Shown piece by piece: positions 63,601 to 64,000 of a DNA stretch of 64,000 nucleotides. This DNA comes from Cylicocyclus nassatus (taxonomy: Eukaryota > Nematoda > Chromadorea > Rhabditida > Strongylidae): NCBI GenBank assembly GCA_958299035.1, contig CATQJL010000223.1, positions 82,663,322 through 82,727,321 of the forward strand, given 5' to 3'. Every line of letters begins with the position of its first letter. Position 1 is the first letter of the stretch. Both the position numbers and the translations under genes were made by a program. The notes beneath the pieces are model-generated. The model worked only from the letters and a program-made list of their open reading frames with translations. It searched no databases and was not told the DNA's origin.

Positions 63601-64000
63601 AATAGGACATTAGTGATGAACCATTTTGACCTTGTTTTTCAAACATTTTTTGGATGATCAGTTCTCCCAGTTTGAAGTTAGTGCCGCAATCGCTGCGAAC
63701 GATTGCTGGAGTACCCCTGCGAGATATGAATCTCAGGAAACTGTTTAGAAACGCGCCTGCCGATAGGTTTTCTACAACTTCCAGGTGCACTGCCCGTGTT
63801 GTTAGGCATGTGTACAAGCAAACATACATTTTTTCACTGGTTTTTGCTGTGAAAGGTCCCATGAAGTCGCAACCAACATTTTGAAAGGGTTTAGATATGA
63901 CCACTCTGTCTTTTGGTAGTGAGGGCATTATGGGGGCTCCATATGGTGGCCCTTGGTACTTTTTGCAAATTACGCATCTCTTTACCATCTTTTGGAATGC
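60638..64000 (-). CDS. BEL/Pao integrase-envelope polyprotein (5' end outside window)
   Basis: One uninterrupted frame, at least 1116 codons from 63988 and open to the right edge. Residues, counting from that Met: CVICKKYQG (5-13) is the end of the HHCC zinc finger. The integrase core has D41 (CDFMGPF), D100 (SDCGTNF) and E152 (GAWERLVG). A BEL-type C-terminal domain includes LPRGCWSYGRIVDN (302-315). There is no stop before env. A hydrophobic signal (406-420) leads a small glycosylated segment and a membrane span (521-545), then RKRR (551-554). A second signal (586-599) leads a Cys-rich ectodomain with GYSGCIDICGGIPCGCLLPL, typical of phlebovirus-Gc-like (class II fusion) envelopes in worm retroelements. 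Hydrophobic spans near the C-terminus (about 1040-1100) anchor it. Env proteins in this group are thought to be cleaved from the precursor. It appears intact as far as visible; activity is unknown. Confidence 0.9.
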   Translation of the reverse strand, partial: AFQKMVKRCVICKKYQGPPYGAPIMPSLPKDRVVISKPFQNVGCDFMGPFTAKTSEKMYVCLYTCLTTRAVHLEVVENLSAGAFLNSFLRFISRRGTPAIVRSDCGTNFKLGELIIQKMFEKQGQNGSSLMSYCASERIRWIFNPPASPWMGGAWERLVGIVKKAFNKSIGRKRLNFADMCTAVARIEAIINTRPLTKLNASDIAQLPLRPIDFLRGNLMYSIPTGEILEDSNDLSYDPELIQTQKQASEAIQSSENIANKFWEKWSIEYLTSLREMQRLHHKQPRSILRSDPQVGEIVLIEQELLPRGCWSYGRIVDNVKSADGLIRSAMILLPNKKIVQRPVNKIFPLEIRSVSEEPIIEVEEALIQPLQTVEKNVRKMPERASKMKALNAIKECGNKLNQSAHILKPSYSLFLIAILALASPIKAQNSSSAISCYGGKVHIPSQGAPYTLCIDNDCRMIDNITHGMGYALPISPINTSASVRFSKVTGEGTHESILTCERPQFCDHQKILSKTLLGNPHCWPVGAIVTVAMILYFITMLGIVIICSISKLGRKRRNTVKETLPLQHQTCKVLNPSFKPAPLPGMNATTICLLVSALIVNAHACQKGYTRHAANLVCTDPDSCHYEYSNEFLFNKVISEVCIEIMHENVTIGMVKLTKRPTQFTCSKVLHTFTRDTKIRIFHAERCAQAGSCIHDKCHTMHANETVKELRKAYKFPGYSGCIDICGGIPCGCLLPLPACQFYRVAHRPISDQVYEVVSCLEWKPNVHIRMEYTKLGKTSRSTRLIQPYVTEKINNFNVTVISIQKLSLPLLNKRFAISGSESFVLPDKFQIPVECSSEMQARHNFSSCSTSMRCHCDNSVHRCLCPDDSINALRNRSSAKLPLETPVSTITRLGNDVIALSDESEFTLSIASSILAESAEEIFLMECEVRLSNVTGCYSCLHGAIVIASCQSSFERTVTVSCETQNFNIQCSSNNDSTAVNLALERAMISEKCNVQCHHGPASITLQGTLHYHITADPVSFDEDSHAVPLHHQWFADISVPDVAPIIEIIKQHWKISLAALTSVAFLTLATYLAGPIALVYAAKIMIYIIIGILKILTAPLLFCWSHLVCKRSADNTN

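Larger units (their letters stand above)
59467..64000 (-). mobile_element. BEL/Pao LTR retroelement with env, 3' part
   Basis: Minus-strand element running off the right edge. Visible in 5' to 3' order: end of pol (integrase), env in the same frame, and a zinc-knuckle ORF after env. The 3' boundary near 59467 is inferred from TGTACGCGG there, just beyond a pyrimidine-rich tract. A TGTAC...GTACA pair (59467 and 60592-60596) could mark a 1.13-kb LTR, but no polypurine tract adjoins it, so the LTR limits are unproven. Gag, protease, reverse transcriptase and the 5' LTR lie outside the window. Confidence 0.75.

Overview
This window is nuclear DNA from a nematode, probably a clade V or strongylid-type worm (the clade is inference). 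The genes are broken by many short introns (about 50-200 nt) with TTTCAG-like acceptors. Start codons lie just downstream of AG acceptor-like sites, as expected for spliced-leader trans-splicing. Two housekeeping genes are packed head-to-tail like a nematode operon. The right edge carries a BEL/Pao retroelement with a phlebovirus-Gc-like envelope, a type known from worms such as the Ascaris element Tas.

Layout: (1) 155-4961, minus strand: an omega-class glutathione S-transferase in 8 exons. (2) 4962-38577: about 33 kb with no gene I can recognise. It holds TA-flanked mariner-like hairpin elements, smaller foldback elements, a tandem array of ACGGTA-containing units, direct duplications, microsatellites and long poly-C/poly-G tracts. 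(3) 38578-50319, minus strand: PWP2 (UTP1), a small-subunit processome WD40 protein in 23 exons, followed 280 nt downstream by the DDX24/Mak5-type RNA helicase in 18 exons. Both act in ribosome biogenesis and look like one operon. (4) 51791-56218, plus strand: a CHIC-family palmitoylated membrane protein in 4 exons; its 3.7-kb first intron carries a mariner-type MITE and a non-autonomous Helitron. (5) 58254-59342, plus strand: five exons of SBDS, another ribosome-maturation factor, without the last exon. (6) About 59.47 kb to the right edge, minus strand: the 3' part of a BEL/Pao element with integrase and envelope in one uninterrupted reading frame, plus a separate zinc-knuckle ORF downstream of env. 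It sits where the SBDS 3' end should be.

The exon models for GSTO, DDX24, PWP2 and CHIC were assembled by hand. Their lengths each sum to a whole number of codons (278, 750, 879 and 165 aa), which supports the splice sites. Three of the five host genes (PWP2, DDX24, SBDS) serve ribosome assembly. I found no tRNA, rRNA, spliced-leader RNA gene or CRISPR array by eye. Gene identities rest on recognition of conserved protein sequence, not on a database search.
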